64,000 nt of DNA from Alnus glutinosa. Its lineage: Eukaryota > Streptophyta > Magnoliopsida > Fagales > Betulaceae. The stretch is from positions 26,434,116 through 26,498,115 of the forward strand of contig NC_084894.1 of the NCBI RefSeq assembly GCF_958979055.1, read 5' to 3'. Shown here in pieces: positions 24,709-37,335 of the stretch (position 1 is the stretch's first letter; each line of letters starts with the position of its first letter). The translations under genes were made by a program, and so were the position numbers. The notes below the pieces were generated by a model. That model saw only the letters and a program-made list of their open reading frames with translations, ran no database searches and was not told the DNA's origin.

Positions 24709-27700
24709 TTACCTAACATGAGAATCATAGGGAACAAACACATGATCTGGCATAACAAGAGGCAATTTATCGACGTACATAAACAGTCTCTTATGATTCT
24801 CCCTCAATATTGATGATAAATCAATAACATCACACTTATCTGTGAAGATCCAAAGGTCACCAGACATTACTCTTTTGAGGCTATCTCGACAAAAGGGGCA
24901 AGACTGAGATCGCCCACGCCTAAAGAAAGCAGCAAATATATGTCATCAGATCCCAATCAATGTTTAGGAAAGACAGAAAACAAGTCATGAGCCTAATCAA
25001 AAACCAATTCATCAACATAGATTCTATAACCTACTAACTATTAAGTATTTGACAGTTTCATAGGCTGTAACTGTCCATGTTAATCTCATCCACAAGACAA
25101 TGGGGAAGGCCTACCAACTTAGTGCGGATAAATAGCCATATCCAATCAGGATTACCTGGGGGTCATGTAGGCTGTTGTGTGAATGTCTATCCAAAGAGAT
25201 GGAAATAAAATTGGGCCTGTTTGCATAAAGTCGTTTTGAAACAGATATTGCCCGTAAAACATGAGAACTATTGAGAAATGCTATATACCACACCACACCT
25301 TATTCCACTTTTATTCTACTATGCTAATGTGGCACGGTATAGTAACTCTTGGATCAGCACTTTAAAAAAAAAAAAAAAAAAAGAGAGAGAGAGAGAGAGA
25401 GCCATTATTAAGAATAAATAAATAAATCAATGGGTTGATAGGCACTGGCACATCAACCTAGCGAGATGAAGGTAAGATGGGTGTAGCATGTAACATTACT
25501 CTAAAAAAAATATCCAATACTAGACTCTGCAACGTCAGCATAGTAGAATAAAAGTGAAATAAAGGTGCGGTGAACTCCGGTATGCAGTTTCTCACAGCTG
25601 GATATCTTCTCGAAGACATTTTCAAAACTGAAAACAACTTAAAACTGTTTGTAGTTCTGACTCATATCTTCTCGAGAAGATTGCCTAACAAGTCCAGTTG
25701 CGAATTGGGCCGACAAAGCCACCTGGCCCACAAAACATATTTACAAAGGCCCATAAAACCAGCGGGCAAGGAGGGAACCGAACTCAAGAACCTGGGTCGG
25801 ATCAGGGGACCCGATTCCACAATCCTATAACAGGAGATCCACTCCAACAGGAGCAAATTGTGCACCTAGCCACATAACCATAATCATCCCCACTACGCCC
25901 AATTGTTTCCTAGAGTGTAGGGAATAGAGGACTGAAACTGAGGCAAACATAGGGGGTAAACCCCACGATCAGGCCAGCTCACAGGGAAGGAGCAGTCAAA
26001 TTCTAAGCGCTATAAAAGGTAAGGAAGAACAAGTTAAAAGAGACTTTTTGGCTTTAAGCTCAAAACTCTGACTTAGTGTATTCCCGTTCCATCATTAAAC
26101 AGTTTACTGACTTAAGCATCGGAGCTATCTCCCGCCGACCCCCATTGGCAAGCTCTTGTTCTTACATCTCTCTTTTGGTGGATTAATCCAGCATCAGGCA
26201 TTATGAAACTGTTCTAACAAGTCCAGTTTTCAAGAAAGATACCAATGGAAGGCTACAAACTTCGATTGTCAATGGGACACTACAGAATGGTATATTTAAC
26301 TTTGCTTTTTATGTCCTTTTTGTAGATAATTATCGGATGATATACAGGATGTGTTTGAGAAGTACAACTTACCATTCCTTGTAACACTTCAAACACAAAG
26401 AATGGATGCAATTTGGCAAGACAACCTTGCTATTCACCTCCATGCAAATCCCGCACTCCTCTTCTCTTTCTATGTCAACTTCAGAGAGTTTCCCCCTTTC
26501 CAACTCATCCTTTCTTTTGAATCTGCGGTTACATGCCTCTTTCTGCTTCCGATCCTCCAAATCTGTGATGCCTCTATGAAGTTGCAACAAAGAAGGAAAT
26601 ATCACCGCTGTTGACAGAAAGCCAAACTCATAAGCACTTCTTTTTTTCTTTATTCTTTTTTTTTTGGGGGGGTGTGGGGGGGAGGGGGGGAAGAGAGAGA
26701 GATGAACATCTTTTAAGAAAAAGAAGAAGTTACAGCAGTGTTAATATATTTATGCATGAATTGAGTATTTCCACCTTCTCTGAATCTCACTCACCATAAA
26801 ATTCTCTCATACTTGCTTTCCTTTCATACACAGACATAGTGGTCTTGCCATCTGCATAGGTCTGCACCAATCCATCACATTGCCGCACCCAACAAGGAAG
26901 TAAGTTATCATAAATTACTACATTGTTGAAGGGGATATGAAGCAAAATAATCAAAGAAATAAGTAGAAGGACAATTGAAAAAGACACGAGACTGGGGGGG
27001 GGTTGGAGAGAGAGAGAGAGAATGTAAACAAATATATCTGAAAGTTCAAACTAAAAGAAATGAGAAGGGAAAGCAGAGAGAAGCATACCATATAAATAAG
27101 AATTCTAAGCAAACCAAGTGCACCAGCAAGGTGACAATCAGTCCATTGAACAAGAAAAAGAAAAAGGTGAGCTATTGGACTGTAGGACAGTCTCATCTGA
27201 ACACGTGCTCCATCATTCTCCCTTGGAAAATCTAAAGCCCTGGAATAACAAGAGGAAAGAAGGCAGCATATCACAGGATCAATAAATATCCAGCAAAGAT
27301 CCTATCATCAAAGTAATATAGAAGTCGCACACACTCAAAAAATACAATGTGTAAATATTTTCCCCTCCTATTCAGCTCAATCAACTAAGCCATAACCCCA
27401 ACTAACTGAGATCCTTAGAAAGGAGTTGAATCCTAAAGAGTCCCCCATCCCCTACCAATATATTACTTAACAAATGAGTTGAAACGTTCCATACGGTTTA
27501 AAAGAGATGGGGTTGAATATTTAACTACAGGAAAAGAACAATCAACAAATTCCTTATTTGAGAGCCTCACGCTTAATTCATCCCAAGGAACAACCCAAAG
27601 TAAATTTCTGAAGGACATGGATAAAAACAGGACAGTGTTAGAATCTTATTGTAATACAACTCTTTCCAGACTTGCAGAAATTGCTAAGGGCTATATTTCA

Positions 27701-29074
27701 ACAGATCTTGGAGCCTAACTTGCGCTCAAAGACATAAACACAATCCATCAAGCATCAAATACCATCTCATACATGTCCAAGTTTGTACACATAAACAAAC
27801 TTTAGGAGCGGTTTTTAAGAAGGAATATGGTGATGATATACTTATAGATGGCTATAAAATCTAATCACATACTGCAAAAACAATTTCCATCGCATGCCAT
27901 TTCAACATTCAGCTGCTTCTACTAGCTAGTGGAGGAAATATATTGAAGACCACAATGTAGACTAAGACTAAGTTTACCAGTGCAGAAAGAAATCTTCAGT
28001 CATCGAGTGGCCATCACATGCCTCAGAAAGTCATTGATGATTTACTATCTCAACAACATTGCCACCATGCATACCATTCCAATTCTTCAAAGCACAAAGC
28101 AGCAAGAATTTTGTTGCAAGTAGAAATTTTTTTAAAACAGTCAATACTCAGAAGAGAAGAATCACATTAAGCAGCCATGTCTTTCCTTCGATGACTATTG
28201 ACATTCCAAATACATTTTTGACTTGGAGCATTTACCTCATATGGATCGTTTTAGTAGTTTTTTTGACTTATTAGTGGAGACATACCAAACATAGCATTGT
28301 AGACACTCTTTTCTATAATCACAAGTTCACAACAAGAAGTACGAATTTTTAAGGGTTTATGCACTCGTTTGTTATTTTTTGAAGAAAAAAAAAAGAGAGA
28401 ATAGAATTACTGCTATCATGTTTTCATATAGTCATACTCAAGGCAGCAAAATTTGATTCTTTTTGTAAAAATCCCATGTCAGTGATGTCACTTCCTCAAA
28501 TTGTTGAGCAACCTAGTCTAGCTCATTTTGTCACCGCCCAAAAAGTGAAGCTAAAAAGCAAAATAAATAAATAAATTATCATCATTATTATGACCATACT
28601 ATTATACTAATGGATTTACTCTGATTCAGCGCCTCTATAGGCCAAGCATTAAAGTTTGAGTGGGGGCCATAAGTGGGTAACATAAAACAATGGGCTCTTT
28701 GTGTGCAGAACAAGTCAACAAACAGATGAAATTCCTTATCAGGTCCCATCTCTAATAACTCACTACAAGAAATATATGCAATTCGCTTTGTCATACCAAC
28801 AAAGCCTGAATGCGAAGCTAAAAAAACTCAGATCATTGTTAAACATTTAATTAATTTCTACTCAAACAAACATTCTGAATGTTATCAGGCATTACATGTT
28901 CAAGAATACTACAGCACAATTAGACATTCAAAAGCAGGAACCTTTCTTTTAAAATGCAAATCAAACAGTGCCCAAGAAAAAACAAATTCACACCTTTAAA
29001 CAGACGAACCTGAGCAAAAAAGCAAAAAAGCAAAAACCCAATTCACAGAGCTTAAAAAAGCACTAAATTCATAT

Positions 29075-29118
<44 letters not shown>

Positions 29119-29187
29119 CAGGGTATTGGCGTGCTGAATATCCGCTTCAAGCGCTTTCAGAGAATCCTTGAACGATGACTTTCCCAT
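24709..29187 (-). CDS. AIRP2: AIRP2-type RING E3 ubiquitin ligase
   Basis: Predicted cytosolic C3HC4 RING ubiquitin ligase; Arabidopsis AIRP2 acts in ABA responses. Five exons on the minus strand, all phases consistent: 29187-29120, 27239-27089, 26861-26795, 26607-26373 and 24919-24709, giving 243 residues, the size of the Arabidopsis protein. The start is MGKSSFKDSLKALEADIQHA. Exon 2 carries FLVQWTDCHLAGALGLLRIL and exon 3 TYADGKTTMSVYERK. The RING begins ECGICMEVNSKVVLPNC in exon 4, and its last Cys pair (CPFC) is in exon 5, so the domain is split by intron 4. The C terminus is PLVMPDHVFVPYDSHVR. Intron 1 starts with a (CT)n tract (plus-strand GA run 29078-29113), and intron 4 holds a MITE-like insertion. 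Some later exons are too short to show as long frames. Confidence 0.93.
25289..25572. mobile_element. MITE-like element in AIRP2 intron 4
   Basis: The left part, CACCACACCTTATTCCACTT plus TTATTCTACTATGCTAA, is the near-complement of the right part, TAGCATAGTAGAATAAAAGT-type sequence ending AAGGTGCGGTG. Terminal similarity extends about 40 bp. A GA run (25382-25402) lies inside. Confidence 0.65.
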
Positions 29188-31170
29188 GGCCGGGTACTTT
29201 CCAGGAAAACAATTCTCATCCACCAAACAGAAAAAAAAGTGAGCAAATTGCAAAACAAAACCCCCCCCGTAAGAGAGAAAAATCACAGTTTTCGTTGAAC
29301 ACGATGAAGCCCTTCTCGTGAAAAACAAAACCAGAACACGAACTATACCGCAACTTTCACTCTGTTCTGAGCACCGAATTCCTTATAGGAACGAGAATTC
29401 AGAACAGTGTCTCCTGTCAAATTACTATTTTGTCCATGAATATCTTTAATTGATTCAAAAAAAAAGTCATTTACACTGACCCGCCATGGATTAAGCTCCT
29501 ACAATTTTAATAAATATTATATTAATTAAAATTATTAAACCCATCCCTTAAGTTTAGATATGTATTAAATTGATATAAATCTCTTTGTGATACGCTTTTT
29601 TTTATCAATAGATTCTTTTCAACTAATTCTTTTTATTTTTTCTGACCCTTAGATTAAAAAAACAAAAACCAAAATAAAATATAAAAATAGAGAGCAGCCT
29701 ACATCAATGATGCCACTCCCACCTATTCCCACGGCGAGGGAGGTTATCCTTTAAAAAAAAAAAAAAAAAAAAAAATTTACTTCTTTGTTTTGGGTTTTAT
29801 TTAATTTTTTTATTAAAGAGTAAAACTGTATTTTATATAAATTCGGTAAGAAAAATAGACTAAATTGGATAGAATAATCAACTTAATGCAAAAGGCACCA
29901 GATCAATTTAATCTACTAATTCAGATTTTTACCACTTTAATATATAATTTTAAAAGCATATTTTTAAGAATAATAAATATTAAGAAGGTAAATTTAAGCT
30001 ATTTAATTGAAAATATTTCCCAAAATTTTAGGAATCGAATTATAAAAGTTTTCAAAAAAATCTATTTAAAAAAAAAAAAAAAATCTTAATCTATAATGGG
30101 GAAGGGGCAAGTTGGGACGGCTCTAAAGAGAAGCCGAAACCAGCTGGAGGTGCCCATTGGTTTTGCAAAGTTGGCGGCTAATTCGGGGAAAAGACAACGT
30201 TATCATTATCCAATGAATGTAAGTTGCATTATCTTTTTTGAATGTTTTGTTATAATAATGTGTCTTTAATGATCATAGGTTCAGCTGAGGTCTTAATTGT
30301 TTTTCTTTTCCTTCTAGAACCAAGGTTTATAAACGGATTATTTTTTTTTATTTTTTTTTTCAATTGGGTTTATTTTATGATTATGTTCTGCAAGTAATTG
30401 AACAGAATAGTAGAGAATTAATTTTTGAATTAGTAAAAAATGATAAATATAATATAAAGTAAAAAAAAATTATATTGTAGTGAATTTTTATTTGAATAAT
30501 AATAAAAAATTATTAATGTGATATAAAAAGTACAAAAAGTTTAAATGTTTTGATGGTGATTATTTTTAAAAAATGTGAAAATAAAGTTGCCAAACAAGGC
30601 CATGGAAATTCCTTCAATTTGTCGTATAAATTGATGATACAATAAATAATAATCTCAGACCCACCGAAGCGGTTTCTACATGAAAAGTAATTAGAGGACT
30701 ATAAACTCGTCATGTGACAAACATCCAAGAAAGTATGGGTGTGTTTGGTAACTTATGAAATATTTGTTTGAATAGTAGTAAAAAGTGATTGATGTGATAT
30801 AAAATTTGAGAATGTTTTATAGAAAAGTTTTGTTTTGTAGTAGATTTTTTTTTTTATTTGAATAATAATAAAAAATAATTAAAGTGAGATAAAAAGTATA
30901 AAAAAGTTAAAATGCTTTTTATTTTATTTTTGGTAGGAGTGAAAAGAAATAGAAGGAGATGGAGAATTGTTTGTCAAACAAGCTCTACACCTCCCATAAA
31001 AAGGAGTACACGTCTATATGCACGTTCTCTCATCACCCTCTCTTTAAGCATCGGAGGCTCTCTGGTCCCACAAGACCTGCAATTTTTAGTGACTTTTTTT
31101 TTCTTCTCTTTTTTGCAAGTAAACCCGTCATTAGTTCAACGGTTAAAAAAAGATGCTTTAACAAAAGTCA
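29188..31170. other. Intergenic region between AIRP2 and the tandem repeat, with MITE remnants
   Basis: AIRP2 promoter side, then AT-rich DNA. GTTGCCAAACAAGGCC near 30,587 is a right end of the 12,281 MITE family. About 30,739-30,985 is another member (GTGTTTGGTAAC at one end, GTTTGTCAAACAAGC at the other) sharing the internal phrase GTGATTGATGTGATATAAA. No gene is seen. Confidence 0.55.
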
Positions 31171-34100
31171 ATTTAAGCATGTGATTTTTATGTTCATATT
31201 TAACATATTATTAGAACATGTGATTCTCGTATACATTTTAATAAATACATATGACAATTATTTGTTTTTAGAACAAATGCCAATTTATTATATTCAGTTA
31301 AAAAAATTCGGATTAAAATTTTGCCTTCTTAATTTTCTCTTTCTTTTTTGATAAGAAGGATATTTGTCTTTGTCGAAATAATGCACTTGGCCCACTCCAC
31401 AGATGATGACAATCAACAATAGTACATAGAAAATACTTTTCTCCATAAAGGGATTTTTTTTTTTTTTTCATAAGTCTGATCTCATTACACAAAGGATTAT
31501 CAACTTCACTTCATATGATTCGACGAAGTTTTATTTTAAATTCTTTAAATTCACAATTTTTAAAATTTACTCTATTAAATTAATATATGTTCTTAAAATC
31601 TATATGTGATTCTTATATACATTTTTAATAAGACTAAAAAATTATATACATCATGTAAGAATTTAAGGATAATATAATGCCATGACAAATAAAATATAAA
31701 GTGGAATATAAATAAAGATACAAAGAATTACGTTATTCGGTCTATGACCTACATCTACATGATAAAGTCAAATTACTATATTTTGCTCTTATTTATCTAG
31801 TAATGTTTACAATATAATAGACTCCTATTTATATGAGAATTAGATAATACAAATAGACTTCAACTACAACTAAATAATAGTTATCAACTGTGATTAGATG
31901 ATAGACTTCAATTGTAGTTAGATCATAATTTTCAACTGTGACTAAGTAATAATCTTCAACTGTATTTAAAGGTCACAGTCTTCAACTATGGATAGGTTAA
32001 ATTCTTGAACTCTTGATATACTCTAATCAAAATCGCGTAATTTATATATATATATATATTGTTCATTTTTAAAAACGTATTCCTTTACTTACGATTTAAA
32101 AATATAAATTTTTCTACATTTTCAAACCGTCATTTTTAAAAAATACACTTTCAAAAAAGACACTTACCACAATTTGTTCAAAATTACACTTTTAGACGAT
32201 AAAATCGCATAACAGACTCTAAAAGCTAATGCACATAATATGGGAACTTTCGACATATGCTGACTCATAATATCAGACATAATTAGATAGTAATTTAAAG
32301 TTTAACCACAGTTTTAAATTAATTGTAAAATCTCAATTACATTAATATCAATTCCATAAATTTAAAAGTATTGCAATCTGAACCGTTGATGAGATTAACT
32401 AGGCCGGAGTCAAGAAGTAACGAAGATTATATAAATTGCAATTGAAATCTATCTGGGCATAAAATCTCACTCTATTTGTGTATCTTTTGCTTCTATAATA
32501 GCTTTACGTAGCTTATTTGAGAGGATTGGATCACTCGTTTGACCTATATTCTATCTTTTGTAATTATTTTCGCGTTGTTATAATTTGTGTTGAGTTTATT
32601 GTTGGGAAAGCCACCCAATTTCGTTTTTAAGATCATCCACTCTTTCTTTCATAAGTGAAAAGAATCTTCCTATGCATGGATTAAGTCAGAAACTCTTATG
32701 AGTAGGGACAGAAGCCAAAAAAAATTATTGATAGACGCTAGTAAACTAAATTTTTATTTATTTTTTATCTTCTCTATATTACCTTTTTTTTTTTTTTTTT
32801 TTTTTTTTTATCTTTTTAGAATTGAGGGGGCCATGGCCTATACCGCCCCTGCCCCCGCCCCCTAAATTCGTTCTTGCTATTATGTAAGCCTTTCCTTATT
32901 CAATTAGAAGAAAAAAAAATAAAAAAAAATAAACTTAAGGGTTTATTATATAATCACACCTAATATTTTAAGTCCGGATAAGATCAAAAACAACGTAAAG
33001 TCATGCTTTTTGTCCTTATCATATAGTTCATTTTGTTATTAATCCTAAATATATGTTGCTTTTTATATATATATATATAAATCCTAAATATACGACTTTC
33101 AAATACCTATCCATGTCAAGGGAATAAAAAAGAAAGTCAACACAAATGAGTAAACCTAAGCATCAATAATTACTCCCCACGTTACAGTCTAATGATTGTG
33201 GAACAAACGTACCAACCCTCTTGGCCTAGGTAGTTGGACGGCTCCCATAGGTACGATGAATGCCAAAGTTTAGTAAGCTAATGTTTGGCAACAATTTTTT
33301 TTTATTATATTTTAAAAATATGTATGGGTTGTTTTTTAGAATTTATAACTCTACTTATATTTTATCTAACTTTTTATAATTTGGTCTCAAAATTTTAAAA
33401 CTATCGAAATATAATTTCAAAAAATAAATTCTATCGATATTTACAATTTTAAATATAATACAAAATAATATAATATAATACAAAAAAAATCGCACACTCA
33501 AATGAATTCTAAGGGATTTGAGTGCTTATCTCACAATAGGTAGCTTTTCGGGATCCTCAATTGTAAGGGACCACGATTCGATTGGGATTAAAATTATTTA
33601 CAATTATTTGTCTGAATTTGAGAGAATTTGTTGAAAGAGACTATTTATAGAATTTAAATGACCAAATAAAAATTAAGCTGTCCAACCACTTATTTGATCA
33701 TGTAAATCTCGTAAATGATCTCTCATAATCCCATATGAATTTTTTAAAATTCAAACAAATATTTATAAAGGATTCTGATCATCCAATCAACCCATAAAGT
33801 TGAAAGACAGAAAGAAGGTTGCCCGATTAGTTAATCCAAATACAATAGTTTTAGGGTGCGTTTGAAATTGCGATTTCGTAGATAATAAGTGCGATTTTAA
33901 ACCAAATCGCAGAACATAGATCGTTTGAGAACTGCGTTTTTAAAAATTGCGATTTGAAAACGCAGAAAATCTGCTTTTTCAAGTCGCAGATAAGATGATG
34001 CTTTTTTGAAAACGCAGAATTTTAAAGGTAAATTCGCGTTTTAAAGGCTAAATTGCGATTTTGCCAAACGCTTAACTGCGTTTTTAAAAATCACTTTTTT

Positions 34101-35630
34101 CAAATCGCACATTTTAAAATCGTTATTTTAAATTGCACTTTTTGAAATCACAAACCCAAATGAACCTTAATTTGAATTGTTTATTTTAAATAAACGCTCT
34201 AAAATGCATGATAACACAATAAAGAGAAAGAATAGCTTGCACAGCGTACAACCTACATGAGTGGCCATTTGAAATAACTGAATTATCATTTTGATCGTTA
34301 ATTAGGATATTTCAGCCGCCCTATCCTAATCTTTAGAGTGCATAAACTATCTTTGTGGCTAAAAGAGGAATGATAGATTTCATTTTAGTGTTATTTTGGT
34401 GTCCTTCTAAAAGGACATAGGTGTAATTTCTATATATGAATGAGCTCTATCGTTCATAGAAAAAATGATTCGAACACCCCATTTGATGGGATCTCAATCC
34501 TTCTTTCGTATCACTTTCGGCCAATGATATGCACTTGCTGTTTTGAAAAAGAGGGAATTACCTCTTGAGCTCCTCTCACTACCCATTATTGAGTATGGCG
34601 ACATTCTTTAAATAGTTCAGAGCTTCAAAGTAATGAAAACTGCCCTAACGTTCTTTAATTACAAATGAATAAACTCTAGATAAATTATCAAGAAGGGCAG
34701 CACAATTATGATCAATATATTTTCAAAAAAAAATAAAATAAAATTATGATCAATAGTACAATTATTGTTCTTCTTAATTGTCTTCCAATTATTTGTTGTC
34801 CAACTTGCGGTTGTTATCCTCTTAAAAATATAGGTGTGCAATCCATAGTTAAAAGGATTAGTACAAAATGACCACATCAAACAACACTACCCTCTTTGTT
34901 ATGATTGCGTTTACATGGCCATTGAGACTTAGATTCCTATAAATTATTTGCTCAAATTTTAGAAAACTCATAACAAAAAATGAGAGAGGAGGGGTGGGTT
35001 CTACTGTGTCTGAGCAGATCTTTGGGTTGCTCAGAGCGTAGGACTCACCTGTTTGGACATTTCGAAACCTGCACCCGTCTATTTCATTCCCTACCCGAAT
35101 TCTTTGATTTCAAAGAATCCCAATATTTGTTATACTCTGTTGTGGACCGAGATTTTTTATAATTGGGGTAACAGGTGAGTCCTACAGCCCCTTCTATGTG
35201 GGCTATCCAAATTGCAATGCAATTGTAAGGGATCCTAATTCTTCTGTTACTAAATGCTCTTGCAGAAAATGACTAACAAATGTGAATCACAACCACCTAA
35301 AGATTTAAGAAATGACGGAGTTCAATTATCATTTTAATTTGCAATTGCCAAGTAATCCCTTTACATTTTATCTTAGATGAACGAACGTGCCGGCACCATT
35401 ACACAAAAACTTTTAATTGCAACCTTCCTCTAAATCTGCATTTACAAAAGGAAGTAAAGCATTGCTTCTTTATGCAATCAGCTTTGTGGACAACATTGCC
35501 ACTTTATGCAATGCCGATAAATGGAATAGGATCCTCTTTATTTCAAGTAAAATAATTAAAAATTACTTTGTAATTTGGATTAGATTTTACAATATTTAAG
35601 AGTGTATATGGTGTCACGTCATTTAAAAAT
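31171..35630. repeat. 4.46-kb tandem duplication, copy A1
   Basis: Begins at ATTTAAGCATGTGATTTTTA and ends at GTGTCACGTCATTTAAAAAT, directly abutting copy A2. The two copies align end to end with scattered single-base differences and length changes in simple repeats. A1 holds a short-period minisatellite (31856-32000), an 18-bp AT run (32043-32060), a T run before GGGGGCCATGGCC (near 32,785) and a hAT-like MITE (33852-34168). Frames are short and AT-biased. No gene is called. Confidence 0.92.
33852..34168. mobile_element. hAT-like MITE inside A1
   Basis: The ends AGGGTGCGTTTGAAATTGCG and its imperfect complement near GAAATCACAAACCCAAATGA bracket many AACGCAG, AAATCGCA and TGCGATTT words in both orientations. 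The same element is at about 38390-38705 in A2, so insertion predates the duplication. Confidence 0.6.
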
Positions 35631-36500
35631 TTAAGCATGTGATTTTTATGTTCATATTTAACATATTATTAGAACATGTGATTCTCGTATACATTTTAAT
35701 AAATACATATGACAATTATTTGTTTTTAGAACAAATGCCAATTTATTATATTCAGTTAAAAAAATTCGGATTAAAATTTTGCCTTCTTAATTTTCTCTTT
35801 CTTTTTTGATAAGAAGGATATTTGTCTTTGTCGAAATAATGCACTTGGCCCACTCCACAGATGATGACAATCAACAATAGTACATAGAAAATACTTTTCT
35901 CCATAAAGGGATTTTTTTTTTTTTTTTTTCATAAGTCTGATCTCATTACACAAAGGATTATCAACTTCACTTCATATGATTCGACGAAGTTTTATTTTAA
36001 ATTCTTTAAATTCACAATTTTTAAAATTTACTCTATTAAATTAATATATGTTCTTAAAATCTATATGTGATTCTTATATACATTTTTAATAAGACTAAAA
36101 AATTATATACATCATGTAAGAATTTAAGGATAATATAATGCCATGACAAATAAAATATAAAGTGGAATATAAATAAAGATACAAAGAATTACGTTATTCG
36201 GTCTATGACCTACATCTACATGATAAAGTCAAATTACTACATTTTGCTCTTATTTATCTAGTAATGTTTACAATATAATAGACTCCTATTTATATGAGAA
36301 TTAGATAATACAAATAGACTTCAACTACAACTAAATAATAGTTATCAACTGTGATTAGATGATAGACTTCAATTGTAGTTAGATCATAATTTTCAACTGT
36401 GACTAAGTAATAATCTTCAACTGTATTTAAATGTCACAGTCTTCAACTATGGATAGGTTAAATTCTTGAACTCTTGATATACTCTAATCAAAATCGCGTA

Positions 36501-36576
<76 letters not shown>

Positions 36577-37294
36577 CATTTTTAAAAACGTATTCCTTTA
36601 CTTACGATTTAAAAATATAAATTTTTCTACAGTTTCAAACCGTCATTTTTAAAAAATACACTTTCAAAAAAGACACTTACCACAATTTGTTCAAAATTAC
36701 ACTTTTAGACGATAAAATCGCATAACAGACTCTAAAAGCTAATGCACATAATATGGGAACTTTCGACATATGCTGACTCATAATATCAGACATAATTAGA
36801 TAGTAATTTAAAGTTTAACCACAGTTTTAAATTAATTGTAAAATCTCAATTACATTAATATCAATTCCATAAATTTAAAACTATTGCAATCTGAACCGTT
36901 GATGAGATTAACTAGGCCGGAGTCAAGGTGTAACGAAGATTATATAAATTACAATTGAAATCTATCTTGGCATAAAATCTCACTCTATTTGTGCATCTTT
37001 TGCTTCTATAATCGCTTTATGTAACTTATTTGAGAGAATTGGATCACTCGTTCAACCTATATTCTATCTTTTGTAATTATTTTCGCATTGTTATAATTTG
37101 TGTTGAGTTTATTGTTGGGAAAGTCACCCAATTTCGTTTTTAAGATCATCCACTCTTTCTTTCATAAGTGGAAAGAATCTTCCTATGCATGGATTAAGTC
37201 AGAAACTCTTATGAGTTGGGACAGAGGCCAAAAAAAATTATTGATAGACGCTAGTAAACTAAACTTTTATTTATTTTTTATCTTCTCTATATTA

Positions 37295-37335
<41 letters not shown>

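Noticed and set aside
28761..28772. CACTACAAGAAA, a CACTA-type terminal motif, in AIRP2 intron 1
   Set aside because: No inverted partner, subterminal repeats or target duplication found nearby; 12 bases can occur by chance.
34659..34880. 73-codon minus-strand frame also present at 39192-39413
   Set aside because: Conserved only because A1 and A2 are recent duplicates; AT-rich, no domain, and not open in the diverged copy near 56 kb.
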